From positions 1 to 35,151 of the forward strand of contig CAJXDP010000017.1 in the NCBI GenBank assembly GCA_913052445.1: DNA of 35,151 bases, written 5' to 3'. Of the stretch, positions 1 to 8,829 are shown in pieces. Position numbers and translations under genes: made by a program. The notes beneath the pieces were generated by a model. It was given only the letters and a program-made list of their open reading frames with translations. It was not told the DNA's origin and did no database searches. Each line of letters opens with the position of its first letter. The first letter of the stretch is position 1. This DNA is from an uncultured Formosa sp. Its GTDB lineage: Bacteria > Bacteroidota > Bacteroidia > Flavobacteriales > Flavobacteriaceae.

Positions 1-2
1 AT

Positions 3-614
3 CTTTTGGAAGAAGTCGCATTTACAGCACGTAAAAGTGAATATGTAGATGCTAAAAGTGGGGTAAGTGCTCGACTCACGATCAGTGCAATGGAAAATCT
101 TGTAGCCGCTGCAAAATTACGCTTGATTGAAAACGGTTCAGAAAAAACAACCATTCGTTTAGTTGACTTTATGTCAATAATCCCCTCAATAACAGGTAAA
201 ATTGAACTGGTATACGAAGGCGAACAAGAAGGAGCTGATGAAGTTGCTAAATTGCTTATTGACAGCGCTGTAATGGTGCAGTTTGAAAACCTGTTTCCTC
301 GAATTTCTAAACTTGAAAAAGAAGGAGTGAAGACCCCTTACACAGACTTGATTCAATGGTTTGACAATAACTTTATTGAGCTAAACTACACAGATACGGA
401 TGATGAATTCTTTTCAAGTCTTAGATCTATAAAACCCCTGACTTCACTTATCGAAGACCATGCTGGTAAATTAAACAGCCAAGACCAAGTCTTTTGCATG
501 GAACTGGTTCTTTGGGGATTAAGCGTTAACAACAAACTAGATAAATCAGAAAACAATAGCGCCTATAAATTTGATTCTACGGGCATAAGCCAGTATTTTA
601 ACAGAACTAATTAA
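3..614 (+). CDS. Magnesium chelatase ChlI-type AAA+ ATPase, C-terminal part (partial)
   Basis: This reading frame is already open at the window edge, so only the last roughly 200 residues are visible. It contains the stretch DAKSGVSARLTISAMENLVA followed by a helical tail with PYTDLIQWFDNN. As I recall the family, this matches the C-terminal lid and tail of the Bacteroidota Mg-chelatase subunit I-like MoxR/ChlI ATPases. The Walker A and B motifs would lie upstream, outside the window. These ATPases usually work with a VWA-domain partner encoded nearby. They are not thought to make chlorophyll in non-phototrophs, and the substrate is unknown. The in-frame TTG at position 6 is not a real start. 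The family call is inferred from the tail alone. Confidence 0.75.
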   Translation, partial: LLEEVAFTARKSEYVDAKSGVSARLTISAMENLVAAAKLRLIENGSEKTTIRLVDFMSIIPSITGKIELVYEGEQEGADEVAKLLIDSAVMVQFENLFPRISKLEKEGVKTPYTDLIQWFDNNFIELNYTDTDDEFFSSLRSIKPLTSLIEDHAGKLNSQDQVFCMELVLWGLSVNNKLDKSENNSAYKFDSTGISQYFNRTN

Positions 615-630
615 ATACTAAATTTAATTT

Positions 631-656
631 TGAAGGCGTACTTTACAACGTCTTCA
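631..656 (+). other. Hairpin downstream of the chelatase-like gene
   Basis: Nine bases at 631-639 (TGAAGGCGT) pair with 648-656 (ACGTCTTCA) through one G-T wobble, around an 8-base loop. It sits 16 bases after the stop codon of the upstream gene. No T-run follows, so it is not a standard intrinsic terminator. It could be an RNA 3'-end stabiliser or chance. Confidence 0.3.
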
Positions 657-697
657 CTTAAACGATTCATTAAATCAACTGAAATATAAAAAAGACC

Positions 698-705
698 TAA
701 ATTTG
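698..705 (+). promoter_or_regulatory. Candidate -7 promoter element for the amidase operon
   Basis: TAAATTTG matches the Bacteroidota -7 consensus TAnnTTTG. It would give a leader of roughly 75 bases before the ATG at 788. I find no TTG at the expected 17-23 base spacing upstream, so the match rests on the -7 element alone. Confidence 0.4.
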
Positions 706-787
706 TATTAAATAAACACTAAGTTAGTGATTGAATAAACAATAACTCTTAATCAATCTCTTAATGTCTAATATTTTATAATTTCAA

Positions 788-2332
788 ATGCGTTTATTAA
801 TTGTATATTTAATAATTCCTTATTTATGTGTTTCACAAAATCTTTTAGAAACACGTATTCATGACGAAATCACTATTGAAGAAATTCAAGAAAGTTTTAA
901 AAACAATGACTATACAATTGTAGAGCTCACAGATTATTATTTATCAAGAATCGAATCTTTAAATTTAAAAGGCCCAAAATTAAATGCAGTAATTACTATA
1001 AATCCAGACGCTATTAAAATAGCAACTGAACTCGAAACTGAAAGACTACAAGGTAAGCTAAGAGGTCCACTTCATGGCATTCCCATACTTTTAAAAGATA
1101 ACATTAATACGTTTGATAAAATGCCTTGCACAGCAGGCTCTAGAGTTATGAGGAATTCATACCCACTCAGGGATAGCCCTTTGGTAATTCAATTAAGGAA
1201 ATCAGGTGCAATAATCATTGGAAAAGCGAATTTAAGCGAATGGGCAAATTTTCATTCCTATGGATCTTCAAGTGGGTGGAGCGGCTTACAAGGGCAAACA
1301 AAAAACCCTTATAAGTTAGATTGTAATCCGTGTGGCTCAAGCGCTGGATCCGCTGTTGGAGTCTCAGCCAATATGTCGGTTCTTGCCATTGGGACCGAGA
1401 CTAATGGCTCTATTGTTTGTCCTTCAAATAACAATGGTATTGTAGGAATAAAACCCACTGTTGGGCTTATTAGTAGAACTGGAATAATACCTATCTCAGA
1501 AACACATGATACGGCCGGACCCATGGCAAGGTCTGTTCGAGACGCTGTAATATGTTTGGGAGCTCTAACTAGTATTGATCCACTAGATAAAAAAACACTT
1601 CAAGCAAATCGAAAAATACATTCAGACTACACACCTTATCTAAAACTAGATGGGCTTAAAGGAAAAACTATTGGGTATTATAGCCATCCTGTTAAGGAAG
1701 ACCAAAGACTTGTACCTATCATGGAAGAAGCTATTAAGTATTTCAAAGAAAATGGTGCTGAGATTATTGAATTAGATAATTTTATTACAAAAGATGTTTA
1801 CCAGGCATCATTTACAGTCATGTTATATGAGTTTAATAATGGAATAAATAAATACTTAAATAATTTAGGAGAAAACTCAGTGGTTAAAAATCTATCTGAA
1901 ATAATCGACTTGACTCTAAATGACAGTATTGAAATGGCTAATAATAAACATGAAATTTTGGAATTAGCGCTAACCAAGGGATCTCTTAAAAGTAAAGAAT
2001 ATTTAGACGGATTGAAGTTAATTGAAGAATTAAAGGAAACTTTTAAGGGTCTTATGGACTCACTTGAATTAGACGCTATTATATCTCCAACAGGAAGCCC
2101 TGCCTGGAAAACTGATATTGTTAACGGAGATGATTTTGGTGCCTCAAGCTCTAGTTTAAGTGCTATTACAGGAAACCCAAATATTACTCTCCCAATGGGG
2201 CAAGTTGAGGGTCTTCCTGTTGGGTTATCCATATTTGGACGGGCTTGGTCAGAGCCTATACTTATTGAAATTGCATATGCTTTTGAACAAGGAACAAAAA
2301 AAAGACGAACTCCTTTTTTTCTAGAAAAATAA
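788..2332 (+). CDS. Secreted amidase-signature hydrolase (peptide amidase-like)
   Basis: This is a 514-residue member of the amidase signature family, which hydrolyses amide bonds with a Ser-cisSer-Lys triad. The triad is visible as Lys103 (in LLKDNIN), cis-Ser184 (in CGSSAGSAVG) and nucleophile Ser208 (in TETNGSIVCP). The spacing matches fatty acid amide hydrolase and peptide amidase as I remember them. A short hydrophobic N-terminus ending near CVSQ suggests export to the periplasm. This argues against a GatA role in Gln-tRNA formation, as does the absence of gatB or gatC nearby. Substrate is unknown: C-terminally amidated peptides or other small amides are possible. It leads a probable operon, with the next gene starting 23 bases after its stop. 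The ATG is chosen because the signal peptide follows directly. Confidence 0.85.
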   Translation: MRLLIVYLIIPYLCVSQNLLETRIHDEITIEEIQESFKNNDYTIVELTDYYLSRIESLNLKGPKLNAVITINPDAIKIATELETERLQGKLRGPLHGIPILLKDNINTFDKMPCTAGSRVMRNSYPLRDSPLVIQLRKSGAIIIGKANLSEWANFHSYGSSSGWSGLQGQTKNPYKLDCNPCGSSAGSAVGVSANMSVLAIGTETNGSIVCPSNNNGIVGIKPTVGLISRTGIIPISETHDTAGPMARSVRDAVICLGALTSIDPLDKKTLQANRKIHSDYTPYLKLDGLKGKTIGYYSHPVKEDQRLVPIMEEAIKYFKENGAEIIELDNFITKDVYQASFTVMLYEFNNGINKYLNNLGENSVVKNLSEIIDLTLNDSIEMANNKHEILELALTKGSLKSKEYLDGLKLIEELKETFKGLMDSLELDAIISPTGSPAWKTDIVNGDDFGASSSSLSAITGNPNITLPMGQVEGLPVGLSIFGRAWSEPILIEIAYAFEQGTKKRRTPFFLEK

Positions 2333-2355
2333 AAAATAATCCAAAAACCAAACCA

Positions 2356-3936
2356 ATGGTACAGTCTTATAAAAAAACTCCAAAACTTCAGACATCGTAC
2401 GACACAATTGTAATAGGTTCTGGGATAGGTGGTTTGTCTACAGCTGCAATTTTAGCTAAACAGGGCCAAAAAGTTCTAGTCCTAGAAAAGCACTATACTC
2501 CTGGTGGATTTACACATGTTTTTAAACGTAAAGGCTTTGAATGGGATGTTGGCATACACTACATAGGAGAAATGCAACGAGAAACTAGCATTCTAAAAAA
2601 ACTATTCGACTACATCACTGACGGTAAATTAAAGTGGGCAGACATGGGGGAGGTCTACGACCGGATTGTTATCGGAGATACGCAATATGATTTCAAAAAA
2701 GGGGTTGGAAATTTTAAAAAACAGATGATTACTTATTTCCCAGAAGAAGAACAAGCAATAAAATCCTATGTAGACTTAGTGTTTAAAGCTGTGAAAACAA
2801 GCAAAAACTATTATATCAGTAAGGCAATTTCGCCTATATGGAATATTATGTTTGGGAAAATTCTTAGAAATCCATTTTTTAAATTTTCAGACCTAACAAC
2901 CTATGAAGTTCTTAGTAAATTAACCACAAATGAAACACTTATTAAAGTGCTCACAGCCCAGTATGGCGACTATGGTTTGCCTCCAAAGAAAAGCAGCTTC
3001 TCTATGCATGCCTCGGTAGTAAGGCATTATTTTGATGGCGGTAGTTTTCCTATTGGAGGCTCTTCCCAAATAGTAAAAACAATAGATCCAATTATTACAG
3101 AGGCAGGTGGTACTATTTTAGTAAGCGCAGATGTACAAAATGTCATTATTAAAAATAATACTGCTGTTGGAGTTCGCATGATGGATGGCTCACAGTTATA
3201 TGCCAAATATATTGTTAGTAATGCCGGAATAATGACGACTTACGACAAACTCATCTCTAAAAAAGTGGTAGAAAGACATCATATTAAAAAACAAATACTA
3301 AAAGTAAATAGATCAGTCTCACATGCAAGTATGTATATTGGATTAAATGGAAATCCAGATGAACTTGGTATTCCAAAAACTAATTATTGGATATACCCAG
3401 AAAAAGGAGATCATGACAGCTGCGTACAAAAGTACTTGGATGATCTGTCTCAACCCTTTCCATTAGTATATATGTCGTTCCCTTCATCAAAAGACCCTGA
3501 TTGGTCAAATCGTTATCCGGGCAAAAGTACGATTGACATTATTACTTTAATTCCTTACGAAACTTTCGATGCTTGGAAAGACAAGCCTTGGAAAAAAAGA
3601 GGAGTTGACTATGAAGCAAAAAAAGAAGAAATCGCTCAACGATTACTAAAAGAAGTTTATAAGCAATTACCTCAAGTAGAAGGTAAAATAAACTGTTATG
3701 AATTATCTTCACCCTTAACTACAGAGCACTTTACAAATTATGAAAAGGGGGAGATTTATGGATTAGATCACAGCCCATCCAGGTTTAGACAGACATTTTT
3801 AAAACCAAGAACCCCTATCAAAAACTTTTATTTAACAGGCCAAGATATTGTCACCGCAGGCGTTGGAGGTGCGCTCTTTTCTGGAGTGTTAACCACCATG
3901 GCCATTACAGGTAAAAATGTGATAAATAATATTTGA
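2356..3936 (+). CDS. RetSat/CrtI-type FAD-dependent oxidoreductase
   Basis: This 526-residue flavoprotein resembles all-trans-retinol 13,14-reductase (retinol saturase) and carotenoid desaturases or isomerases. It has an N-terminal dinucleotide-binding motif, TIVIGSGIGGLSTAA (about residues 18-31), then LVLEKHYTPGG and WDVGIHYIGEM. The latter is a stretch I associate with the RetSat branch. The C-terminal FAD contact is YLTGQDIVTAGVGGALFSG. No signal peptide is seen. The family acts on polyene lipids such as carotenoids, but bacterial members often have unknown substrates and carotenoid saturation or isomerisation here is inference. It lies between an amidase and a PhzF-like gene with gaps of 23 and 9 bases, so co-transcription is likely. 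No crt genes are in the window. Confidence 0.82.
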   Translation: MVQSYKKTPKLQTSYDTIVIGSGIGGLSTAAILAKQGQKVLVLEKHYTPGGFTHVFKRKGFEWDVGIHYIGEMQRETSILKKLFDYITDGKLKWADMGEVYDRIVIGDTQYDFKKGVGNFKKQMITYFPEEEQAIKSYVDLVFKAVKTSKNYYISKAISPIWNIMFGKILRNPFFKFSDLTTYEVLSKLTTNETLIKVLTAQYGDYGLPPKKSSFSMHASVVRHYFDGGSFPIGGSSQIVKTIDPIITEAGGTILVSADVQNVIIKNNTAVGVRMMDGSQLYAKYIVSNAGIMTTYDKLISKKVVERHHIKKQILKVNRSVSHASMYIGLNGNPDELGIPKTNYWIYPEKGDHDSCVQKYLDDLSQPFPLVYMSFPSSKDPDWSNRYPGKSTIDIITLIPYETFDAWKDKPWKKRGVDYEAKKEEIAQRLLKEVYKQLPQVEGKINCYELSSPLTTEHFTNYEKGEIYGLDHSPSRFRQTFLKPRTPIKNFYLTGQDIVTAGVGGALFSGVLTTMAITGKNVINNI

Positions 3937-3945
3937 GAAACCCAA

Positions 3946-4734
3946 ATGAAACTAAATATTTATCAAATCGATGCTTTTACCGACCAAGTATTCGGAGGAA
4001 ATCCAGCCTGCGTTGTTCCACTGCCACATTGGTTACCGGATGACATACTCTTAAAAATTACAAAAGAAAATGCAGTGGCTGAAACTGCGTTTTTTGTCGA
4101 AAATGTCAATACAATTCATCTAAGATGGTTTACCCCAGAAATTGAGATGGATTTGTGTGGACACGCCACGTTAGCTACAGCACATTGTTTAAAAACGATC
4201 TTAAAATACTCAAAAGAAACCATTGTTTTTGAAACAATAAGTGGTGAACTGACTGTTGAGATTAATCAAGACTTGTACCGACTTAACTTTCCTTCTCGAA
4301 TGCCTGTTATTTCAAAACTTCCATATGTCATTAAAAATGCATTGAACAAACTACCAAAAAGAATCTACAAATCTAGAGACTATGTTTTAGTTTATGATTC
4401 TGAGGCTGATATTCGAAAAATAAAAATTAATCGTCAAATTTTTGATCAAATAAACCTAGGTACTGGCGGTGTAATCTTGACTTCAGAAGGCTATTGTTGT
4501 GATTATGTGTATAGATATTTCACCCCTCAGTCGTCTATTCTAGAAGATCCAGCTACCGGATCAGCACAATGTTCATTAATTCCATTTTGGGCTTCGGAAC
4601 TAAAAAAAGAAAAATTAACTGCCATTCAACTTTCTGAAAGAACTGGGCATTTTCAATGTGAAAATAAAAAAGATAGAGTTATAATAAGTGGAAACGCTAA
4701 AACATACTCAATTGGAAATATTTGGATACGCTAA
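3946..4734 (+). CDS. PhzF-family isomerase
   Basis: This 262-residue protein belongs to the PhzF/diaminopimelate-epimerase-like fold. PhzF itself isomerises dihydro-3-hydroxyanthranilate in phenazine synthesis. Visible motifs are the N-terminal QIDAFTDQVFGGNPACVV, Glu46 in AVAETAFF (catalytic acid position), CGHATLATAH around residues 71-80, and EDPATGSAQ near the C-terminus. Length is typical of the family. No other phenazine gene is in the window, so a phenazine role is unlikely. Most genomic PhzF-like proteins have unknown substrates. It begins 9 bases after the RetSat-like gene, suggesting one transcript. Confidence 0.87.
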   Translation: MKLNIYQIDAFTDQVFGGNPACVVPLPHWLPDDILLKITKENAVAETAFFVENVNTIHLRWFTPEIEMDLCGHATLATAHCLKTILKYSKETIVFETISGELTVEINQDLYRLNFPSRMPVISKLPYVIKNALNKLPKRIYKSRDYVLVYDSEADIRKIKINRQIFDQINLGTGGVILTSEGYCCDYVYRYFTPQSSILEDPATGSAQCSLIPFWASELKKEKLTAIQLSERTGHFQCENKKDRVIISGNAKTYSIGNIWIR

Positions 4735-4768
4735 TTAAGCCACAAAATAAAAGTCCATAAAATGATTG

Positions 4769-4776
4769 TACATTTG
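4769..4776 (+). promoter_or_regulatory. Candidate -7 promoter element for the CDP-alcohol phosphatidyltransferase gene
   Basis: TACATTTG matches TAnnTTTG. It lies in the 79-base gap after the PhzF-like gene and predicts a leader of about 30 bases. No -33 TTG is visible at the usual spacing. Confidence 0.45.
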
Positions 4777-4813
4777 ATCGCTTAAACAAATAAACAACTT
4801 TCACAGAAAAGGA

Positions 4814-5587
4814 ATGGCAAAACTACCAAAAGAATACCAGTTTTTAGACTTATCTGATTATGGGCGAACTGGCGGCAATTGGATTGCTAACAAACTTAAG
4901 CATACCCGATTCACTCCTATTCATGTAACTACTTTATTTATTTTTGCAGGACTTATTGCTATTGGATGCATGCTAAACGGCTATTATAAAACAGCTGCTT
5001 TTTTTATAATATTAAAATCTGTTTTAGATGCTGCTGACGGGGAACTGTCAAGACTTAAAAACACCCCTTCCTATACGGGACGCTATTACGATTCTATTGC
5101 AGATATCGTTCTTAATTTCTGTTTCCTACTTACCTTTTGGTATATTAATAATAGTTCAATAATTTATATGTTAATTGCCTTTTTTGGAATTCAACTTCAA
5201 GGAACCGTTTATAACTATTACTATGTTATTTTAAGAAATGCTGTGGAAGGCGACTCAACCAGTAGAATTTTTGAAGATGCTGCACCAAAAGCACTTAAGG
5301 GAGAGAATCAACGTACTGTAAATATCTTTTATAAGATTTATGATATCTTATACATCACTTTTGACAAGATCATGTATCACATGGACAAAAACGCGAGTGA
5401 TAGCCCTCCATTTCCGAAATGGTTTATGACCTTAGTCTCTATGTATGGGCTTGGGTTTCAGCTGCTGTTTATGTCACTTATGCTTGCCTTAAACCTACAT
5501 GAATTTGTGATCCCCTTTTTTATTGGCTACTCCGTACTTATCGTATTGTTTGTAGGACTTAGAAAGCTTATTCTTAAACCGCTATAA
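4814..5587 (+). CDS. CDP-alcohol phosphatidyltransferase-family membrane protein
   Basis: This 257-residue multi-pass membrane protein carries the CDP-alcohol phosphotransferase signature. Asp72, Asp75 and Gly76 lie in DAADGELSR, and Asp93 and Asp97 in GRYYDSIAD; these Asp residues bind the two metal ions and the CDP-linked substrate. The usual Ala before Arg is Ser79. The enzyme would transfer a phosphoalcohol to or from a CDP-activated lipid or polyol at the inner membrane. The exact reaction cannot be read from the sequence: phosphatidylserine, phosphatidylglycerophosphate or inositol-type products are all possible. Its stop overlaps the end of convergent hemL by 6 bases. It appears to have its own promoter rather than belonging to the amidase operon. 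Confidence 0.85.
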   Translation: MAKLPKEYQFLDLSDYGRTGGNWIANKLKHTRFTPIHVTTLFIFAGLIAIGCMLNGYYKTAAFFIILKSVLDAADGELSRLKNTPSYTGRYYDSIADIVLNFCFLLTFWYINNSSIIYMLIAFFGIQLQGTVYNYYYVILRNAVEGDSTSRIFEDAAPKALKGENQRTVNIFYKIYDILYITFDKIMYHMDKNASDSPPFPKWFMTLVSMYGLGFQLLFMSLMLALNLHEFVIPFFIGYSVLIVLFVGLRKLILKPL

Positions 5588-6868
5588 GGATTTGGCAACT
5601 TTTTCAACAGCCGCAATTGTTTTGTCCAAGTCATGATAAGTTAGAGCATCAGTAATAAACCAGCTTTCAAATGCACTTGGAGCAATGTAAATTCCTTCAT
5701 TTAAGAGACCATGAAAAAAGGTTTTAAAACGATCATTATTTCCTTTTGCAGCCGTTTCAAAATCCACTACTGGAGTTTCAGAAAAATGCACCGAAATCAT
5801 AGAGCCGACTCTATTAATTGTATGTGGAATTTGGTGTGCGGATAAAGCTTTTGAAATGCCCTGATGTAGATAGGCTGTTTTCTTTGCTAATCGATCAAAC
5901 ACTTCAATATCAGTATCTAAAACTTTCAGCATCGCATAGCCCGCTGCCATCGCTAAAGGATTTCCACTCAGAGTTCCGGCTTGATATACTGGGCCTAAAG
6001 GGGCTAAGTGTGCCATAACTTCGTGACGTGCTGCGAAAGCACCAACAGGCAATCCCCCGCCAATCACTTTTCCAAAACAGATAATATCTGCATTAACACC
6101 ATATAACTCTTGTACACCACCCTTAGCCAAACGAAAGCCAGTCATGACCTCATCAAAAACTAGGATTGATTGATGAGCGTCGCATAAATCTCGAAGCCCC
6201 TTTAAAAATCCAGGTTGTGGTGGGATACAACCCATGTTTCCAGCTACTGGTTCTACAATAATACATGCAATTTCAGATGGGTTTGATTCAAAAAGCTTAG
6301 TAACAGAGTCTAGATCATTATAGACAGCTAGCAATGTGTCTTTAGCTGTTCCTTTGGTGACCCCGGGGCTGTTTGGACTTCCAAAAGTAACTGCACCACT
6401 TCCAGCTTGAATTAGAAATGAATCTGAATGTCCATGGTAACAACCAGCAAATTTTATAATTTTCTCCTTTCCAGAAAACCCTCTTGCTAAACGTATAGCG
6501 CTCATACAAGCTTCGGTTCCAGAATTAACAAAACGAATTTGATCTACATTGGGAACCATTGAAATAGCGAGTTCAGCAATTTGTGTTTCGATCTCTGTGG
6601 GCATTCCAAAAGAAGTTCCTAATTTTGCTTTTTCAACTAAAGCTTCTATTACCGGAGGAAAAGCATGTCCCAAAATCATAGGACCCCAAGAATTTATATA
6701 GTCTATCAAACGATTACCATCAGCATCATATAAGTATGCTCCTTTAGCTTTAGCTACAAAAACGGGAGTTCCCCCAACAGCTTTAAAAGCTCGTACAGGT
6801 GAATTAACGCCTCCAGGAATTACTTCCGAGGCGGCTATAAATAGTTGACTACTGCGTTGGTATTTCAT
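5582..6868 (-). CDS. hemL: Glutamate-1-semialdehyde 2,1-aminomutase
   Basis: HemL is the PLP enzyme that converts glutamate-1-semialdehyde to 5-aminolevulinate in the C5 route to heme. The 428-residue protein matches the usual length of about 426. Typical motifs are [12 protein letters not shown] near the N-terminus, [26 protein letters not shown], and the PLP lysine Lys267 in [14 protein letters not shown]. An ATG 36 bases further upstream exists but would overlap the preceding gene. The ATG at 6868, just before KYQRSSQLF, leaves a 4-base gap and fits the family N-terminus. It is the last gene of a three-gene run with the glucosaminidase and the ACC deaminase-like enzyme, a pairing with no obvious metabolic logic. 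Confidence 0.95.
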   Translation of the reverse strand: MKYQRSSQLFIAASEVIPGGVNSPVRAFKAVGGTPVFVAKAKGAYLYDADGNRLIDYINSWGPMILGHAFPPVIEALVEKAKLGTSFGMPTEIETQIAELAISMVPNVDQIRFVNSGTEACMSAIRLARGFSGKEKIIKFAGCYHGHSDSFLIQAGSGAVTFGSPNSPGVTKGTAKDTLLAVYNDLDSVTKLFESNPSEIACIIVEPVAGNMGCIPPQPGFLKGLRDLCDAHQSILVFDEVMTGFRLAKGGVQELYGVNADIICFGKVIGGGLPVGAFAARHEVMAHLAPLGPVYQAGTLSGNPLAMAAGYAMLKVLDTDIEVFDRLAKKTAYLHQGISKALSAHQIPHTINRVGSMISVHFSETPVVDFETAAKGNNDRFKTFFHGLLNEGIYIAPSAFESWFITDALTYHDLDKTIAAVEKVAKSL

Positions 6869-6872
6869 AAAA

Positions 6873-7646
6873 TTAGTTTGTAGAAATTTTGAGTTGTTGA
6901 CCAATTATTAGTTCAGTTGAGTTAAGGTTGTTTTCTTTTTTAATCTTATCAACTGTGGTGTTATATAATTTAGAAATAGAATATAAAGTATCTCCTTTTT
7001 GCACCATATGATTTTTAGAAATTATCTTAGAAGATCGCTTTTTTTTGGAACGTTTGTTTTTAGACTTCTTATCAAACTTGTAAAGCTTGAAACGTTCTAT
7101 TAGACTAATCAGTTTTTTTGGATATTTAGGATCTGTTGCATAGCCCGCCTTTCGAAGACCTTTGGCCCACCCTTTGTAATCATTCATTTTTAATTTAAAC
7201 AAGCCTGCGTAACGTTTTCTATTTGCTAAAAATTCAGAATGATCTCTATAAGAAGCGTTAGGATCTTTATATTTTCTAAAACACTCTTGTGCTTCATCAT
7301 CATCATGATAAATTTTATCTCCATTCCATGTGTGGCATTTGATTCCAAAATGATTATTAGCTTGGCGTGCTAAACGTCCTTTACCAGAACCAGACTCTAA
7401 AATTCCCTGGGCTAGAGTAATGCTCGCTGGGATACCATAAAGATGCATTTCATTTATAGCTACCGATTTAAAGTAAGCGATATATTCTATGGAAGTATTT
7501 ATAACAGGCGAATTAATTTCTTTAGCTGACTCTAATGGATCCACTAACACTGGTTTTAAAACTAGTTCGCGGTTATTTGACTTTCGTCTAGCACCACAAC
7601 TAGAAATTAAAACTCCCAAAAAAATTAAAACAATAATTCGATTCAT
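6873..7646 (-). CDS. Lipoprotein glucosaminidase (FlgJ/LytG-like) with C-terminal LysM
   Basis: This 257-residue protein is a peptidoglycan hydrolase of the glucosaminidase family, probably anchored to a membrane facing the periplasm. The signal peptide ends in a lipobox, LISSC, with Cys17 as the likely lipidated residue. The catalytic domain spans about residues 52-192, with the probable acid Glu84 in [10 protein letters not shown], then NNHFGIKC and the GYATDPKY motif near its end. A very basic linker (about 193-207) leads to one LysM domain (about 213-256, starting [12 protein letters not shown]) that should bind the glycan. It begins 2 bases after the ACC deaminase-like gene. A role in cell growth or septum remodelling is inferred from the family. 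Confidence 0.9.
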   Translation of the reverse strand: MNRIIVLIFLGVLISSCGARRKSNNRELVLKPVLVDPLESAKEINSPVINTSIEYIAYFKSVAINEMHLYGIPASITLAQGILESGSGKGRLARQANNHFGIKCHTWNGDKIYHDDDEAQECFRKYKDPNASYRDHSEFLANRKRYAGLFKLKMNDYKGWAKGLRKAGYATDPKYPKKLISLIERFKLYKFDKKSKNKRSKKKRSSKIISKNHMVQKGDTLYSISKLYNTTVDKIKKENNLNSTELIIGQQLKISTN

Positions 7647-7648
7647 AT

Positions 7649-8539
7649 CTATACTATTTCTTCAATTCTTTTTTTCTTCAGCCTTATATTCATGCCTTCA
7701 ACTCCTTGCAAACCTCCTGTATGAATCGCCAAAACCTTTGCTGTTTGAGATATTTTTCCAGATTGAATACTTTGAAATATACCATACATCATCTTGGCAG
7801 TATACACAGGGTCTAATGGAATATTGTAAGTCAACTTAAACTCATTCATAAACTTAATTAATTTAGAATCTACTTTTGCGTAGCCTCCAAAATGATAATC
7901 TCCCCAAAGTTCCCAGTTAGACTTTGTAGCAAATTTACAAATATCTTCCTTTAAAAAATCGCCTTTTAGAGCTGGAAATCCAATAATTTTTTGAGTTGGC
8001 AAACTTCCGTTAATAACCCCTGCTATGGTTCCTCCGGTACCTACAGAACAACATATAATGTCAAAAGATTGGTCATTTAATGTAAGAATCTCTTCGCACC
8101 CCTTAACAGCTAGTGCATTGGTTCCTCCTTCAGGCAGTATATAGTAGTCTTTAAAGGTTTCTAACAATTGCTGTAAATAGGCTGGATCAGTTTTATTTTT
8201 ATATGTTAATCTAGATACAAACTCTAAATGCATTCCACAAGATTGCGCATACCTAAGCGACGGATTACTTTCAATTTGAGTTATGAGCTCCTCGCCTCTT
8301 ATTACCCCAACTGTAGGAATTTTTAATTCTTGACCTGCTGCGGCTGTTGCTGCTATGTGATTAGAGAAGGCTCCACCAAATGTTATGAGACCTTTGTAAT
8401 TTCCCGACTGTGCTTTTTTTAAATTATACTTTAACTTTCTAAATTTATTTCCAGAAACTGTAGGGTGAATTAAATAGTCAGGCTTGATAGCTACCTGAGA
8501 ATTTAGATGTATATTTTCTAATGTTTTAATTTTTAGCAT
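7649..8539 (-). CDS. ACC deaminase/D-cysteine desulfhydrase-family PLP enzyme
   Basis: The 296-residue fold type II PLP enzyme has the family hallmarks: Lys32 in SGNKFRKLKYN as Schiff-base lysine, Ser59 in GGAFSNH (equivalent to Ser78 of Pseudomonas ACC deaminase by my alignment), the phosphate loop SVGTGGT, and a tyrosine in LDPVYTAK near the C-terminus. It is about 40 residues shorter than the Pseudomonas enzyme. Members either open the ring of 1-aminocyclopropane-1-carboxylate or degrade D-cysteine to pyruvate, H2S and ammonia. The visible residues do not decide which. A marine bacterium without plant contact makes D-amino acid degradation the more likely role, but this is inference. It is the first gene of the run ending in hemL. 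Confidence 0.87.
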   Translation of the reverse strand: MLKIKTLENIHLNSQVAIKPDYLIHPTVSGNKFRKLKYNLKKAQSGNYKGLITFGGAFSNHIAATAAAGQELKIPTVGVIRGEELITQIESNPSLRYAQSCGMHLEFVSRLTYKNKTDPAYLQQLLETFKDYYILPEGGTNALAVKGCEEILTLNDQSFDIICCSVGTGGTIAGVINGSLPTQKIIGFPALKGDFLKEDICKFATKSNWELWGDYHFGGYAKVDSKLIKFMNEFKLTYNIPLDPVYTAKMMYGIFQSIQSGKISQTAKVLAIHTGGLQGVEGMNIRLKKKRIEEIV

Positions 8540-8644
8540 TAGTAAAAACTGAAGTGTAAAAATACTAAATACTTTAATAGTTTTGCTATCTAGGAATCTC
8601 TTTAACCTAAAACTGTTAAAAATTCATTAATCTAAATATTATAT

Positions 8645-8652
8645 TATATTTG
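8645..8652 (+). promoter_or_regulatory. Candidate -7 promoter element for the DUF5522-hutU operon
   Basis: TATATTTG matches TAnnTTTG exactly. Its end is only 6 bases before the ATG at 8659, so transcription from it would give an almost leaderless mRNA. No TTG lies at the expected -33 spacing. Confidence 0.45.
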
Positions 8653-8658
8653 TTCAGC

Positions 8659-8829
8659 ATGAAAAAATATATCCCTGTGGAAGATGGCGATTACTATTTA
8701 ACTCCTGATGGCTACCGTTGTTTTACTGAGCAATACCACCTAAAGCGAGGCTATTGCTGTGAGAGTGGGTGCAGACATTGCCCCTATGGATATAACACCC
8801 GGACAAATACACAAAAACGAACAAATTGA
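8659..8829 (+). CDS. DUF5522-like Cys-rich small protein
   Basis: This 56-residue gene runs from ATG 8659 to TGA 8829 and would be missed by common length cut-offs. The protein starts MKKYIPVEDGDYYLTPDGY and contains EQYHLKRGYCC followed by GCRHCPYGY, a pattern I recognise from the DUF5522 family. Five cysteines (21, 33, 34, 38, 41) and His40 suggest a metal or iron-sulfur site, though no function is known to me. Its TGA overlaps the TTG start of urocanate hydratase by four bases (TTGA), so the two are probably translationally coupled. The family match plus the overlap make this a real gene. Confidence 0.88.
   Translation: MKKYIPVEDGDYYLTPDGYRCFTEQYHLKRGYCCESGCRHCPYGYNTRTNTQKRTN

Noticed and set aside
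1798-2232. 144-residue open frame on the minus strand inside the amidase gene
   Set aside because: It lies wholly antisense to a strongly supported gene and shows no domain or signal, so it is a shadow frame.
3946-4734. Phenazine biosynthesis locus
   Set aside because: Only a PhzF-like gene is present, without other phz genes, and this fold is widespread with unrelated substrates.
6869-6904. Upstream ATG extending HemL by 12 residues
   Set aside because: The extension overlaps the preceding gene and is not part of the usual HemL N-terminus, whereas the ATG at 6868 gives a normal length.
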